The position numbers were made by a program, and so were the translations under genes. Positions 6,158 to 12,538 of a stretch of DNA of 12,603 nt are shown here, one piece after another; the stretch's first letter is position 1, and each line of letters begins with the position of its first letter. Origin of the DNA: an uncultured Collinsella sp. (lineage in GTDB: Bacteria > Actinomycetota > Coriobacteriia > Coriobacteriales > Coriobacteriaceae). The notes under the pieces are model-generated. The model ran no database searches, was not told the origin of the DNA, and saw nothing but the letters and a program-made list of their open reading frames with translations. Where the stretch lies: positions 1 through 12,603 of the forward strand of contig CABUQV010000040.1 in assembly GCA_902493855.1 (NCBI GenBank), written 5' to 3'.

Positions 6158-7084
6158 CTAATGCTCCTCGCCGGCGCGGGCTAGGTCGTAAGGCGTGGTC
6201 TGGTAGACGTAGTAGTTGAGCCAGTTGGTGTAGAACAGCTGAGCCTGGCTGCGCCAGACGTTGCGCGGCTCGGCGGTGGGGTCGTCACCTGGAAAATAAT
6301 GCGCCGGCACCTGGGGGTTGAGCCCGCGCTTCACGTCGCGCTCGTACTCCAGGCGCAACGTGTCGGTATCGTACTCGGGATGGCCAAAGACAAAGAAGCG
6401 ACGGCTGTCGGTCGACTTGACGATGTACAGGCCCACCTCGTCAGACACGGCCACGACCTCAAGCTGCGGCTCGGCCTCCACGTCCTCGCGGCGCACATCG
6501 GTGTTGCGCGAATGCACGGCATAGAAACGGTCGTCGAAGCCGCGGACCAGCGGGCTTTGCGGCTTCACCAGATAATGCTCGAACACGCCACTCGCCTTTG
6601 CCGGCAGGTCGTGCTTCTGAATACCGTAATGATGGTACAGGCCGGCCTGCGCGCCCCAGCAAATGTGCAGCGTAGAGTGTACGTGCGTGGTGGACCAATC
6701 CATGATCTGGCAGAGCTCGGGCCAGTAGTCGACCTCCTCGAACGGCATCTGTTCCACCGGCGCGCCCGTGATGATCAGGCCGTCGTAGTGGATGTCGCGG
6801 ATGTCGTCGAACGTGCGGTAGAACGTCTCCAGGTGGCCGGCACTCACGTGCGTGGCCTCGTGCGTTTTGGTGCGCAGCAGGTCTACCTCCACCTGCAACG
6901 GCGTGTTGGAGAGCTTGCGCATAATCTGCGTCTCGGTGGCGATCTTGGTGGGCATGAGGTTGAGGATGAGCACGCGCAGCGGACGGATGTCCTGGTGCAG
7001 CGCGCGGTACTCGGTCATGACAAAGATGTTCTCGCTCTCGAGCTGCGCGGCGGCAGGGAGGGCGTCGGGAATGCGAATGGGCAT
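6158..7084 (-). CDS. metA: Homoserine O-acetyltransferase, MetA type
   Basis: A 308-residue protein, co-linear with E. coli MetA (309 residues) from MPIRIPD to the NYYVYQTTPYDL end. It acylates L-homoserine, the first committed step of methionine synthesis, in the cytoplasm. Catalytic residues are at E. coli numbering: C142 in LHICWGAQAG, H235 and E237 in FGHPEYD. Residue 111 is Glu (TGAPVEQ) where succinyl-CoA-using E. coli has Gly. That Glu is the reported determinant of acetyl-CoA use in MetA, so the product is probably O-acetylhomoserine despite the usual 'succinyltransferase' name. The ATG at 7084 has AAGGAG 5-6 nt upstream. It is divergent from the dehydrogenase gene; I saw no SAM riboswitch or T-box in the short leader. 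No other methionine genes are in the window. Confidence 0.95.
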   Translation of the reverse strand: MPIRIPDALPAAAQLESENIFVMTEYRALHQDIRPLRVLILNLMPTKIATETQIMRKLSNTPLQVEVDLLRTKTHEATHVSAGHLETFYRTFDDIRDIHYDGLIITGAPVEQMPFEEVDYWPELCQIMDWSTTHVHSTLHICWGAQAGLYHHYGIQKHDLPAKASGVFEHYLVKPQSPLVRGFDDRFYAVHSRNTDVRREDVEAEPQLEVVAVSDEVGLYIVKSTDSRRFFVFGHPEYDTDTLRLEYERDVKRGLNPQVPAHYFPGDDPTAEPRNVWRSQAQLFYTNWLNYYVYQTTPYDLARAGEEH

Positions 7085-7294
7085 GGATGCTCCTTACGAG
7101 TCAGTTGCAGTTATGGTACAACGACCGGCCCCATCCGCGCGAGCACATCGCCCAGCGATGCCGTCAGCGGCCCAGATCACTCCAAAAGTAGAGATTAAGG
7201 CATGTCCAAAAATCTACGGCGCTTTAGCCTAGCAAAGTGGCAGCAGGACGCTACAATGGTTCGACGCGAAAAACTCGGCCGAAAGGATACATAT
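7085..7294. other. Divergent 210-bp intergenic region with repeat relic and possible -10
   Basis: Holds the start regions of metA (minus) and the dehydrogenase (plus). GGCATGTCCAAAAATCTAC at 7199-7217 is the reverse complement of the M16C terminator core (4427-4446) with one G missing, and an imperfect left arm, AGTAGAGATT, precedes it. TACAAT at 7252-7257 is a plausible -10 for the plus-strand gene, with no good -35 at 17 bp. No clear metA promoter was seen. Confidence 0.45.
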
Positions 7295-8272
7295 ATGTAC
7301 CAGACGCGTAAGATCGGTGTGGTCGGCCAGGGCCACGTAGGAGCACATGTCGCCAACAGCCTACTCATGCAGGGCATTGCCGATGAGCTGTACCTGTGCG
7401 ATATCAACGAGGCCAAGGTGACGTCCGAGGTCCAGGACCTGCGCGACTCCCTTTCGTTTGTCCCGTACAACACCAAGATCGTCAATTGCTACGACCACTA
7501 CGAGGAGCTGGCCTGCTGCGACGTCATCGTCAACGCCGCCGGCAAGGTCGCGCTGGCCGCCGGCAACCGTGACGGCGAGCTGTTCTTTACCACCGACGCC
7601 GCCCGCACCTTTGCCAAGCGCATCGTCGACGCCGGCTTTGACGGCATCTTCGTAAGCATCTCCAACCCCTGCGACGTCGTGTGCACCGAGTTGTGGCACC
7701 TGACCGGCTACGACCCCAAGAAGATCATCGGCTCGGGCTGCGGCCTGGATTCCGCCCGCCTGCGCACCGAGATCTCCAAGAAGGTCGGTGTGAGCCCCAA
7801 GTCTATCGACGCCTACATGATCGGCGAGCATGGCTTTAGCCAGCTGGCAGCCTTTAAGGCCGCAACCATCGCCGGCAAGAGCCTTAACGAGCTTCAGGCC
7901 GAGAACCCCGACAAGTACGCCTTTGACCACATGGAGATCGAGGAGCTCGCGCGCAAGGGCGGCTACGTAACCTACCAGGGCAAGCAGTGCACCGAGTACG
8001 CCGTTGCCAACTCCGCCGCGCGCGTCTGCGCCGCTGTGTTACACAACGAGCATGCCGTGCTTTCGGCCTCCACGCTTATGACCGGCCAGTATGGCGAGGA
8101 GGGCATCTTTACCTCCCTGCCGTGCGTGATCGGTGCCGAGGGCGTCGAAGAGGTCTACACGCTCGACCTGTCCGAGCACGAGCTCGAGGGCTTCCACAAG
8201 AGCTGCCAGCACATCCGCGACAACATCGCACAGCTCGACTGGTGGGACGCCGAGGCATACGACGCGAAGTAG
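7295..8272 (+). CDS. NAD-dependent L-2-hydroxyacid dehydrogenase (LDH / L-HicDH family)
   Basis: A 325-residue cytoplasmic enzyme of the lactate/malate dehydrogenase superfamily. Rossmann motif GQGHVG is at 11-16 and the NAD-selecting D36 is in LYLCDINEAK. The catalytic set is present: D152 and R155 in GLDSARLR and H179 in GEHGFSQ, with R92 in the mobile loop (GNRDGEL). The substrate loop (AAGKVALAAGNR) lacks the Gln-x-x-Pro-Gly pattern of true L-lactate dehydrogenases. IEELARKGGYVTYQGK and GEHGFSQ resemble L-2-hydroxyisocaproate dehydrogenase (EEARKGG, GEHGNSQ). It may therefore reduce larger 2-oxoacids, branched or aromatic, instead of or besides pyruvate; the usual automated name would be L-lactate dehydrogenase. 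The ATG at 7295 has GAAAGGA 8 nt upstream; the in-frame ATG at 7202 lies in a repeat relic and upstream of the likely -10. Confidence 0.88.
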   Translation: MYQTRKIGVVGQGHVGAHVANSLLMQGIADELYLCDINEAKVTSEVQDLRDSLSFVPYNTKIVNCYDHYEELACCDVIVNAAGKVALAAGNRDGELFFTTDAARTFAKRIVDAGFDGIFVSISNPCDVVCTELWHLTGYDPKKIIGSGCGLDSARLRTEISKKVGVSPKSIDAYMIGEHGFSQLAAFKAATIAGKSLNELQAENPDKYAFDHMEIEELARKGGYVTYQGKQCTEYAVANSAARVCAAVLHNEHAVLSASTLMTGQYGEEGIFTSLPCVIGAEGVEEVYTLDLSEHELEGFHKSCQHIRDNIAQLDWWDAEAYDAK

Positions 8273-8313
8273 GCCGCCGGCCGCCGCGACCTTGCGAATC
8301 TAAGCGCGATACT

Positions 8314-8354
8314 AAGCGGGCCGCGCCGGAAATTCCCGGCGCGGCCCGCTTTTT
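8314..8354 (+). terminator. Rho-independent terminator after the dehydrogenase
   Basis: AAGCGGGCCGCGCCGG (8314-8329) is exactly complementary to 8336-8351, with a 6-nt loop, and the T run extends through 8354. It is a textbook GC-rich terminator 41 bp past the stop. The gene on the other strand converges on it; in that direction it is followed only by TTAGTAT, so it would work less well. Confidence 0.92.
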
Positions 8355-8403
8355 GACTCAAACGACACGCTTGCGAATCGAAGGCGAATACTTTTCCCGG
8401 TAC

Positions 8404-9372
8404 CTAGTACTGCTCGATGCCCATGTAGCGACGAACCTCGGGGCTGTGGTCGAACACCTTGCCGCGAGCGGCACGCAGTTCGCAGCTCATGTTGTAGAAG
8501 AAGATCGGCTCCAGGTACGAACGCACGCTGGCGGACACCTCGCCTACGCCGTACTCGAGCGCGTCGAGCACCATGACCGTATCGGTGTGCGTGTTGAGGA
8601 ACGCCAGCGCGCGCTCCTCCATGGGGCGGCACTCGCCCGATCCGAGCTGCACAAAGTAGAACACGCCGGGCTCGGTAGCCTCGAAAGGACCGTGGAAATA
8701 CTCGCCGGAGTGGATGTAGCAGCAGTGCTGCCACTGCATCTCCATGAGCGAGCAGATGGCCATAGCGTAGGTCTGGCTAAAGTTGGGGCCGGAGCCCAGG
8801 ATATAGAAGAACTTGTGCTGCTGGCAGAGCTCGGCAAAGCGGGCGCCCAGCTCGGCGTTGACCTTCTCACGGGCGGCGGGCAGCAGCGCATCCATCTGCT
8901 TGAGGCCCTCATACATGTCGGCGAGTGCCTCGTAGCCTTCCTGCTGGTCGAGCAACTCGGCGGCGATCAGAGCGCCGATGCCCTGCGGCACCTCAGCCTG
9001 CGACACACCCTCACCCCACGGATAGACCCAGGTAGTCCACTTGCCGTTGTCGATCTTTGAGCCCTCGCAGTCGGTGAGGGCAACGACTTCGGCACCGGCG
9101 GCCAGCGCCATCTCGCAGCCGTCAACGACCTCTTGCGTGTTGCCGCTGTGGCTGCAGGCGATGACGAGCGACTTCTCGCCAAGACTCTTGGGAGCCATCA
9201 GGCAAAACTCGCGCGCCGTATAGACCGTCGAGGTAAACGTGGTGGCCTCGCGCTTGAGCAGTTCGTTAGCCGGCATGAGGTCGATCATCGAACCGCCACA
9301 GGCGATCCAAAAGACGTTCTCGACCTTGCCCTTGCGCTCGATGATTTCCTGAACCAGATCATGTGCGTTCAT
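8404..9372 (-). CDS. SIS-domain sugar-phosphate deglycase, FrlB-like
   Basis: A 322-residue protein with two SIS (sugar isomerase) halves. The first (about 18-145) has ACGGSM (24-29) and the phosphate-binding SHSGNTQEVV (74-83). The second (about 185-320) has LGSGPN. The part from SGEYFHGPFEATEPGV (222-237) to the C-terminal DHSPEVRRYMGIEQY (308-322) matches E. coli FrlB closely (ESGEFRHGPLEIVEPGV; DHNPDERRYYGGLVEY). The proposed deglycase pair, a Glu in LMEM (E211) and a His in FHGP (H227) 16 residues apart, is kept. Such enzymes split fructoselysine-6-phosphate or related Amadori products into glucose-6-phosphate and the amino acid. No kinase or PTS gene is in the window, so the exact substrate is unknown; a plain sugar-phosphate isomerase is less likely. 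The start has AAGGAGGAG about 7 nt upstream. The GntR gene lies just upstream on the same strand. Confidence 0.85.
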   Translation of the reverse strand: MNAHDLVQEIIERKGKVENVFWIACGGSMIDLMPANELLKREATTFTSTVYTAREFCLMAPKSLGEKSLVIACSHSGNTQEVVDGCEMALAAGAEVVALTDCEGSKIDNGKWTTWVYPWGEGVSQAEVPQGIGALIAAELLDQQEGYEALADMYEGLKQMDALLPAAREKVNAELGARFAELCQQHKFFYILGSGPNFSQTYAMAICSLMEMQWQHCCYIHSGEYFHGPFEATEPGVFYFVQLGSGECRPMEERALAFLNTHTDTVMVLDALEYGVGEVSASVRSYLEPIFFYNMSCELRAARGKVFDHSPEVRRYMGIEQY

Positions 9373-9406
9373 GCTGATGCTCCTCCTTGTGGGGCGGCTT
9401 TGAACG

Positions 9407-9430
9407 ACGACAGCTCGTACCTGCTGTCGT
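9407..9430 (-). promoter_or_regulatory. Leader stem-loop before the deglycase gene
   Basis: ACGACAGC (9407-9414) and GCTGTCGT (9423-9430) form a perfect 8-bp inverted repeat with an 8-nt spacer, between the candidate promoter and the ribosome binding site. It could be an operator or an mRNA hairpin. No T tract follows on the minus strand. Confidence 0.4.
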
Positions 9431-9507
9431 TCTATGTTGTCCTATTTATAGCACGTGTAACAACGCCCGTGAAGTCATCTCAGCAAATTTGTTCTATGTT
9501 GTTCTAT
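9429..9507 (-). promoter_or_regulatory. Candidate deglycase promoter flanked by twin GTTCTATGTTGT sites
   Basis: On the minus strand TTCACG (9468-9473) and TATAAA (9445-9450) are 17 bp apart, a plausible promoter for the FrlB-like gene. A 17-bp word, GTTCTATGTTGTYCTAT, occurs at 9429-9445, touching the -10, and at 9491-9507, upstream of the -35; the copies match at 16 of 17 bases and start 62 bp apart. Each is itself two GTTCTAT-type heptamers 10 bp apart. This arrangement suits binding by the neighbouring GntR regulator with looping across the promoter. Confidence 0.55.
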
Positions 9508-9516
9508 CTGTGGACG

Positions 9517-10272
9517 TTAGATGTCGAAGACGTAGCGCGAGCCCACGATCTTTTGGCGGCCGAGCAGTAGAGGGCGCCCGCCGGCGTCGGTAAAGTAGGC
9601 CTCCATATAGAAGAGCGGCTCGCCGACCGGCACCTCCAGCAGCGGGGCCGTCTGAGTATCGGCAAGCGCAATCTCCACGGTGCAGGGGTCGGACTTGAGC
9701 GGCGCGCGACCCGAATGCTCGGCAACGAGCGCAAAGATTGAGTTATCGGTGAGGTCCTCGTCGGCCAGCGTCTGCAGGTAGGGATGGTCGGCGAGCACAA
9801 AGGCGTTGTTCTCGAGCATGACGGGGATGCCGTCGGCCGTGCGCACGCGCTCGACCACGATAAGCTCGCAGCCGGGCTCCACGCCAAAGAACGCCGCATC
9901 CTCGTGCGTCGCCGCGACCACCGTGCGCGACACCAGACGCGCACCCGGCACCATGTCGTTGGCAGCACAACCCTCAGTAAAGCTCTGGACGTCACCCTTC
10001 TGGCGAATCTTGCGTTTGAGCTTGGGGGCGCACACAAAGGTGCCCCTCCCCTGCTGGCGGTTGAGATACCCCGCACGCGACAGCTCCTCGATGGCACGGC
10101 GCACGGTGATGCGCCCCACGCCGTAGGACTTCGCGAGCTCCATCTCGGCAGGGATGCGCGAGCCGGCAGGGTACACGCCGCGCGCGATCTCGCCCTTTAG
10201 GTCGTCCATGACCTGCTGGTACAGCGGCACGGCGGGCACGTCAGTGCGGTCGGTTTTATCGTCGAATGCCAT
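9517..10272 (-). CDS. GntR family transcriptional regulator with UTRA domain (HutC subfamily)
   Basis: A 251-residue repressor-type regulator. Residues 15-82 are the GntR winged helix: PLYQQVMDDLKGEIARGVY, then SRIPAEMELAKSYGVGRITV with RRAIEELSRAGYL and the wing QQGRGTFV. Residues about 95-245 form a UTRA ligand domain, recognisable from ERVRTADGIPVMLENN and the final strand IVGSRYVFD; UTRA domains usually sense a phosphorylated sugar or related metabolite. It lies between recQ and the FrlB-like deglycase on one strand. FrlR, the E. coli regulator of fructoselysine genes, is of the same subfamily, so control of the deglycase by its own substrate is a sensible inference. The start at 10272 has GGAG 7 nt upstream, within the end of recQ, whose stop is only 2 bp before this ATG. 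Confidence 0.93.
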   Translation of the reverse strand: MAFDDKTDRTDVPAVPLYQQVMDDLKGEIARGVYPAGSRIPAEMELAKSYGVGRITVRRAIEELSRAGYLNRQQGRGTFVCAPKLKRKIRQKGDVQSFTEGCAANDMVPGARLVSRTVVAATHEDAAFFGVEPGCELIVVERVRTADGIPVMLENNAFVLADHPYLQTLADEDLTDNSIFALVAEHSGRAPLKSDPCTVEIALADTQTAPLLEVPVGEPLFYMEAYFTDAGGRPLLLGRQKIVGSRYVFDI

Positions 10273-10274
10273 CG

Positions 10275-12257
10275 TTACGCTCCATCCCGCGCATGCTCGG
10301 ACTCAAATTCTTCAATCGCCGCCATAAACTGCTCGCCAAAGGCGTCGGCTTTTTTCTCGCCAATGCCGTTGACCTGGATCAGCTCCTCGCGCGTCTGCGG
10401 ACGCAGGCGGCACAGGCCGCGCAGGGCCTTGTCGGAAAAGACCATATACGGCGCCATCTCCAGCTCGGTCGAGATCTCCTTGCGGAGGGCACGCAGGCGC
10501 TCGAACAGCTCGGCATCGTCGCCAACGCGCGGGCGCTGATCCAGCTCGGCCTCCTCGCGCAGCAGATCGACGGCGCGGCGGGCGCGGGCCGAGGCCTTGC
10601 GCTTGGACGCGCGACGCTTAACGGTAAAGACGAACGCCTCGTCCTCGACCTCGCCGGCACGCGGACCCAGTCCCACGACCGGGTACTGCCCCTGCGAGGT
10701 GGCCAAATAACCGCGACCGCACAGCTGGCCGATGATGTCCTTGATGCGCCCGACCGATTCGCTCGACAGCTCACCGTAGCCGCGGTCCTCGTCCAGATGC
10801 ATCTGGCGAATGCGCTCGGTGTTGCCGCCGTGGAGCACGTCGGCGATCAGCGACTTGCCAAAGCGCATGGGACGCGTGGCCACATAGCGCACGGCGGCGC
10901 GGGCCATATCGGTGACGTCCTCGACCTCGAACTGTGTGAGGCAGTTGCTGCAGTTACCACAGCCCTCGACCTCGTCCGTAGCGGTGCCGCCCGCGCCAGC
11001 CGAAGCAGCATGCTCGGCCGCGGCCTCGTCGCCAAAGTAGCGCAGCATGTATTCGCGCAGACAGCCAGTGGTATTGCAGTAGCCCTCCATCTGGCTGAGC
11101 AGGCGATAACGGTTCTGAAGCGCCCACGCGCACTGCTCGTCGTCGAGCGCCTCGTCGGCCGCATCGCCGCGGTCGATCAAAAAGCGGCGCATACGAAAAT
11201 CGTTACCGTTCCACAGCAAGTGACAGCTGGCCGGATCGCCATCGCGGCCGGCGCGGCCCGCCTCTTGGTAGTATGCCTCGATGCTCTCGGGCACGTTGTT
11301 GTGGATCACGTAGCGCACGTTGGGCTTGTCGATGCCCATGCCAAAGGCGTTGGTGGCAACCATCACCTGGATATCGTCGTCGATAAAGGCGCGCTGGCTT
11401 TGGCGGCGGGCGTCGTTGCCCATGCCGGCATGGTAACGGCCCACGCGAATGCCGCTGGGTCCCAGCGCCTCGGCAAGCTCGCCCGCCAGCGCATCGACCG
11501 TCTTGCGAGTCGAGCAATACACGATGCCGCTCTCGCTCGAATGCGCAATCACGTAGTCGCGCACCCAGGCAGTCTTGGCCTTGTCGCCCATCTCCTCGCA
11601 ACCAAAGTAGAGGTTCTTGCGATCGAAGCCCGTCACCACCGTCGCGGGGTTTTGCAGGCCGAGCATTTGCTGAATGTCTGCACGCACGCGCTCGGTCGCC
11701 GTAGCGGTAAAGGCCGCCACGATGGGGCGCTGCGGCAGGGAATCGATGAACTCGCGAATCTGCAGGTAGGCGGGGCGGAAATCCTGGCCCCACTGGCTCA
11801 CGCAGTGGGCCTCGTCAATAGCCACGAGCGGAACGCCGATGCCGCCTTCGGCCGCAGCTTCCTGCGCAAAGGCCAGAAAGCGCGGCTCGAGCAGACGCTC
11901 GGGTGCCACGTACATAAGCTGATAGCGGCCCTCGCGCGCCCGCTTGAGCACGGTATTTTGCTGAGCCGGCGTAAGGCTGGAGTTGAGATAGCTGGGGCGC
12001 GCACCCGCCGCGAGCAGCGCGCGGGTCTGGTCCTCCATAAGCGACAGCAACGGGCTCACCACAAAGGTGATGCCGGGCAGCATAAGCGCGGGCACCTGGT
12101 AGCAAATGGACTTGCCGGCGCCCGTGGGCATAACACCCAGCGCATCACGACCGGCAAGGATCGCATCGACCATGCGGTCCTGTCCCGGGCGAAACGAGGT
12201 GTAGCCAAAATAGGCGCCGAGCGTGTCGAGCGCCATCTGCTGCATGCTATCGGTCAT
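10275..12257 (-). CDS. recQ: ATP-dependent DNA helicase RecQ
   Basis: A 660-residue 3'-5' DNA helicase acting in recombination and repair of stalled forks. Domain order: motif 0 FGYTSFRPGQ (17-26), Walker A PTGAGKS (44-50), DEAH box with the RecQ aromatic loop AIDEAHCVSQWGQDFRP (147-162), motif III FTATAT (183-188), helicase C domain with ATNAFGMGIDKPNVR (301-315) and motif VI QEAGRAGRDG (331-340). The zinc subdomain has GCLREYMLRYFGD and CGNCSNC (probable ligands C399, C433, C436, C439). A winged-helix RQC region (about 445-530) and an HRDC domain (about 583-655) follow, joined by a basic linker (KRRASKRKASARARR). All motifs are intact. The start at 12257 has AGGA shortly upstream; a second Met at codon 5 is possible. 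The stop reads into the gntR start (TAACGATG), suggesting one transcript. Confidence 0.96.
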   Translation of the reverse strand: MTDSMQQMALDTLGAYFGYTSFRPGQDRMVDAILAGRDALGVMPTGAGKSICYQVPALMLPGITFVVSPLLSLMEDQTRALLAAGARPSYLNSSLTPAQQNTVLKRAREGRYQLMYVAPERLLEPRFLAFAQEAAAEGGIGVPLVAIDEAHCVSQWGQDFRPAYLQIREFIDSLPQRPIVAAFTATATERVRADIQQMLGLQNPATVVTGFDRKNLYFGCEEMGDKAKTAWVRDYVIAHSSESGIVYCSTRKTVDALAGELAEALGPSGIRVGRYHAGMGNDARRQSQRAFIDDDIQVMVATNAFGMGIDKPNVRYVIHNNVPESIEAYYQEAGRAGRDGDPASCHLLWNGNDFRMRRFLIDRGDAADEALDDEQCAWALQNRYRLLSQMEGYCNTTGCLREYMLRYFGDEAAAEHAASAGAGGTATDEVEGCGNCSNCLTQFEVEDVTDMARAAVRYVATRPMRFGKSLIADVLHGGNTERIRQMHLDEDRGYGELSSESVGRIKDIIGQLCGRGYLATSQGQYPVVGLGPRAGEVEDEAFVFTVKRRASKRKASARARRAVDLLREEAELDQRPRVGDDAELFERLRALRKEISTELEMAPYMVFSDKALRGLCRLRPQTREELIQVNGIGEKKADAFGEQFMAAIEEFESEHARDGA

Positions 12258-12288
12258 GGTTTCCTAACGTCCAAGTCATCTGCCGCCG

Positions 12289-12294
12289 ATTATA
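12289..12294 (-). promoter_or_regulatory. Possible -10 of the recQ promoter
   Basis: A perfect TATAAT reads on the minus strand 32 bp upstream of the recQ start codon, in otherwise GC-rich DNA. No good -35 lies at 16-18 bp (the hexamer there reads about CGACGC), so the call is tentative. Confidence 0.4.
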
Positions 12295-12408
12295 CGCCGC
12301 CACGCGGACCGGCGTCGCCCGGCTGTCAGCCACAGGCAACGTGACCCGAAGGGAACGAGCGTAGATAATGTCCCGCTTTGTACCCGCCGCCGAGCCAAAA
12401 ACGGTGGG

Positions 12409-12464
12409 TAGTCATTGGGGACGCTCTTGAATGAGTAGTCATTTATGAACGTCCCCAATGACTA
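12409..12464. repeat. 56-bp palindrome with perfect 15-bp arms
   Basis: TAGTCATTGGGGACG (12409-12423) is exactly complementary to CGTCCCCAATGACTA (12450-12464). The 26-nt middle contains its own partial symmetry (ATGA-gtag-TCAT, then TTATGAA), so the whole can form one long hairpin. There is no T tract. It fits a REP-like intergenic element. Confidence 0.7.
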
Positions 12465-12538
12465 GTCTGGACACTTTCCGGATGAGCGTGGAAACGTCGC
12501 TGGTTGAGCATAAGTCAGCGAAAACGCCCCTAAGCGAG

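Noticed and set aside
7085..7160. SAM riboswitch or T-box upstream of metA
   Set aside because: The leader is short and shows no conserved core, anti-terminator or terminator; I could not support one.
7202..7294. 31-residue extension of the dehydrogenase
   Set aside because: Lies in a decayed palindrome and spans the likely -10; the Rossmann start fits the ATG at 7295.
10266..12344. Long plus-strand frame (692 codons) opposite recQ
   Set aside because: It is antisense to a complete RecQ with all motifs intact; high-GC codon bias keeps the opposite frame open. No recognisable domains.
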